Source of the DNA: Chaetoderma sp. LZ-2023a
Lineage: Eukaryota; Mollusca; Caudofoveata; Chaetodermatida; Chaetodermatidae
Direction of reading: 5' to 3'
Length of the DNA stretch: 64,000 nucleotides
Assembly: GCA_034401795.1 (NCBI GenBank)
Contig: CM067374.1
Span: forward strand, 138,536,508 to 138,600,507
Both the position numbers and the translations under genes were made by a program. This document shows, in pieces, positions 61,301-64,000 of this stretch; the stretch's first letter is position 1; each line of letters starts with the position of its first letter. The notes under the pieces were generated by a model. The model ran no database searches, was not told the origin of the DNA, and saw nothing but the letters and a program-made list of their open reading frames with translations.

Positions 61301-64000
61301 TGTGTCGTATTGATCCACCTACGTCTCCTGAACTAGTAGGAGAGACAATAATTGTGTCGTATTGATCTACCTACCTCTCATGAACTAGTAGGAGACAATA
61401 ATTGTGTCGTATTGATCTACCTACGTCTCATGAACCAGTAGGAGAGACAATAATTGTGTCGTATTGATCTACCTACGTCTCATGAACTAGTAGGAGAGAC
61501 AATAATTGTGTCGTATTGATCTACCTACTTCTCATGAACTAGTAGGCGAGACAATACTTGTGTCGTATTGATCCACCTACGTCTCCTGAACTAGTTGGAG
61601 AGACAATAATTGTGTCGTATTGATCTACCTACCTCTCATGAAGTAGTAGGAGACAATAATTGTGTCGTATTGATCTACCTACGTCTCATGAACTAGTAGG
61701 GGAGACAATAATTGTGTCGTATTGATCTACCTACGTCTCATGAACTAGTAGGAGAGACAATAATTGTGTCGTATTGATCTACCTACTTCTCATGAACTAG
61801 TAGGCGAGACAATAATTGTGTCGTTTTGAGCTAGCTACTTCTCATGAATTAGTAGGAGAGACAATAATTGTGTCGTATCGATCTATCTACTTCTCATGAA
61901 CTTGTAGGCGAGACAATAATTGTGTCGTATTGATCTACCTACGTCTCATGAACTAGTAGGAAAGACAATAATTGTGCCGTATTGATCCACCTACTTCTCA
62001 TGAACTAGTAGGAGAGACAATAATTGTGTCGTATTGATCTACCTACGTCTCATGAACTAGTAGGAGGGACAATAATTGTGTCGTATTGATCTACTTACTT
62101 CTCAGGAACTAGTAGGAGAGAAACTAATTGTGTCGTATTGATCTACCTACTTCGCATGAACTAGTAGGAGAGACACTAATTGTGTCGTATCGATCTATCT
62201 ACTTCTCATGATCTAGTAGGCGAGACAATAATTGTGTCGTATTGATCTACCTACGTCTCATGAACTAGTAGGAGAGACAATAATTGTGTCGTATTGATCT
62301 ACCTACTTCTCATGAACTAGTAGGAGAGACACTAATTATGTCGTATTGATCTACCTACTTCTCATGAACTAGTAGGAGAGACAATAATTGTGTCGTATTG
62401 ACCTACCTACTTCTCATGAACTAGTAGGCGAGACAATAATTCTGTCGTATTGATCTACCTACTTCTCATGAACTAGTAGGAGAGATAATAATTGTGTCGT
62501 ATTGATCCACCTACGTCTCATGAACTAGTAGGAGAGACAATAATTGTGTCGTATTGATCTACCTACTTCTCATGAACTAGTAGGAGACAATAATTGTGTC
62601 GTATTGATCTACCTACGTCTCATGAACTAGTAGGAGAGACATTAATTGTGTCGTATTGATCTACTTACGTCTCATGAACCAGTAGGAGAGACAATAATTG
62701 TGTCCTATTGATCTACCTACGTCTCATGAACTAGTAGGAGAGACAATGATTGTGTCGTATTGATCTACCTACTTCTCATGAACTAGTAGGCGAGACAATA
62801 ATTGTGTCGGATTGATCTACCTACTTCTCATGAACTAGTAGGAGAGACACTAATTGTGTCGTATTGATCTACCTACGTCACATGAACTAGTAGGAGAGAC
62901 AATAATTGTGTCGTATTGATCTACCTACTTCGCATGAACTAGTAGGAGAGACAATAATTGTGTCATATTGATCTACCTACGTCTCATGAAATAGTAGGAG
63001 AGACAATAATTGTGTCGTATTGTTCTACCTACTTCTCATGAACTAGTAGGCGAGACAATAATTGTGTCGTATCGATCTATCTACTTCTCATGAACTAGTA
63101 GGCGAGACAATAGTTGTGTCGTATTGATCTTCCTACGTCTCATGAACTAGTAGGCGAGACAATAATTGTGTCGTATTGATCTACCTACGTCTCATGAACT
63201 AGTAGGAGGGACAATAATTGTGTCGTATTGATCTACTTACTTCTCAGGAACTAGTAGGAGAGACAATAATTGTGTCGTATTGATCGACCTACTTCTCATG
63301 AACTAGTAGGAGAGACAATAATTGTATCGTATCGATCGACCTACTTCTTATGAACTAGTAGGCGAGACAATAATTGTGTCGTATTGATCTACCTACGTCT
63401 CATGAACTAGTAGGAGAGACAATAATTGTGTCGTATTGATCTACCTACGTCTCATGAACTAGTAGGAGAGACAATAATTGTGTCGTATTGATTCACCTAC
63501 TTCTCATGAACTAGTAGGAGAGACAATAACTGTGTCGTATTGATCTACCTACTTCTCATGAACTAGTAGGAGGGACAATAATTGTGTCATATTGATCTAC
63601 CTACTTCTCATAAACTAGTAGGCGAGACAATAATTGTGTCGTATTCATCTACCTACTTCTCATGAATTAGTAGGAGAGTATAATTGTGTCGTATTGATCC
63701 ACCTACGTCTCCTGAACTAGTAGGAGAGACAATAATTGTGTCGTATTGATCTACCTACCTCTCATGAACTAGTAGGAGACAATAATTGTGTCGTATTGAT
63801 CTACCTACGTCTCATGAACTAGTAGGAGAGACAATAATTGTGTCGTATTGATCTACCTATGTCTCATGAACTAGTAGGAGAGACAATAATTGTGTCGTAT
63901 TGATCTACCTACTTCTCATGAACTAGTAGGCGAGACAATAATTGTGTCGTATTGATCTACCTACGTCTCATGAACTAGTAGGAGAGACAATAATTGTGTC
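58303..64000 (+). repeat. 52-bp satellite array, about 109 copies, continues past the window
   Basis: The unit is 52 bases: a CTACCTACTTCTCATGAAC part, then TAGTAGGCGAGACAATAATT and GTGTCGTATTGAT. Each unit holds two imperfect palindromes: CCTACT paired with AGTAGG across 11 bases, and ACAAT-A-ATTGT. Shorter units lack four bases (GGAGACAAT instead of GGAGAGACAAT). Variant blocks recur at about 570, 828 and 2384 bases. No coding capacity. Confidence 0.95.

Noticed and set aside
58303..64000. CRISPR array
   Set aside because: Units are contiguous 52-bp tandem repeats without unique spacers, in an animal genome. The same holds for the 43-bp and 37-bp arrays.

Overview
This window is animal (metazoan) genomic DNA. 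It holds a spliced gene with GT/AG introns, dense non-LTR retrotransposon remains, foldback MITE-like repeats, microsatellites and two satellite arrays of 6 kb or more. The Ig-domain gene, a Tx1-like LINE and a Penelope-type GIY-YIG remnant suggest a marine invertebrate, possibly a lophotrochozoan such as a mollusc. That assignment is inference with low confidence.

The only host gene I can support is on the + strand and starts at 13785. It encodes a type I membrane protein of the immunoglobulin superfamily: a signal peptide exon (13785-13890), Ig1 (15047-15328), Ig2 (24435-24722), Ig3 split over two exons (26498-26658 and 28235-28370), Ig4 (36967-37251), Ig5 split over two exons (49583-49684 and 53708-53887) and a transmembrane exon (57632-57751). 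All splice phases agree, giving 553 codons plus one base up to the last donor. The cytoplasmic tail lies beyond the window, or is a short read-through tail. The Ig domains share an extra cysteine pair just before the core Trp, and Ig2 and Ig3 have lost canonical disulfide cysteines.

The scaffold is misassembled in the middle. A run of exactly 500 N (38613-39112) joins two contigs whose ends overlap: 34587-38612 and 39113-43132 are the same sequence except for two CGT units. The second Ig4 exon (41487-41771) is therefore almost certainly an artefact, as are the second 37-bp minisatellite and the second Penelope remnant.

Layout: 1-13.4 kb is repeat-rich intergenic DNA with foldback families A and B and old segmental duplications. 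13.4-17.9 kb holds the first exons. 18.08-24.30 kb is a 43-bp satellite inside intron 2. 24.4-28.4 kb holds Ig2 and Ig3. 27.4-32.8 kb holds several copies of one non-LTR family. 34.6-43.1 kb is the duplicated contig overlap with Ig4. 42.9-48.05 kb is a nearly full-length two-ORF LINE on the - strand. 48.7-57.8 kb has microsatellites, a 30-bp minisatellite, Ig5 and the TM exon. 58.3-64.0 kb is a 52-bp satellite that runs off the window. Most long open frames in the arrays (poly-Leu, poly-Val, MPSIHT-type, STPLQK-type) are translations of repeats, not genes.
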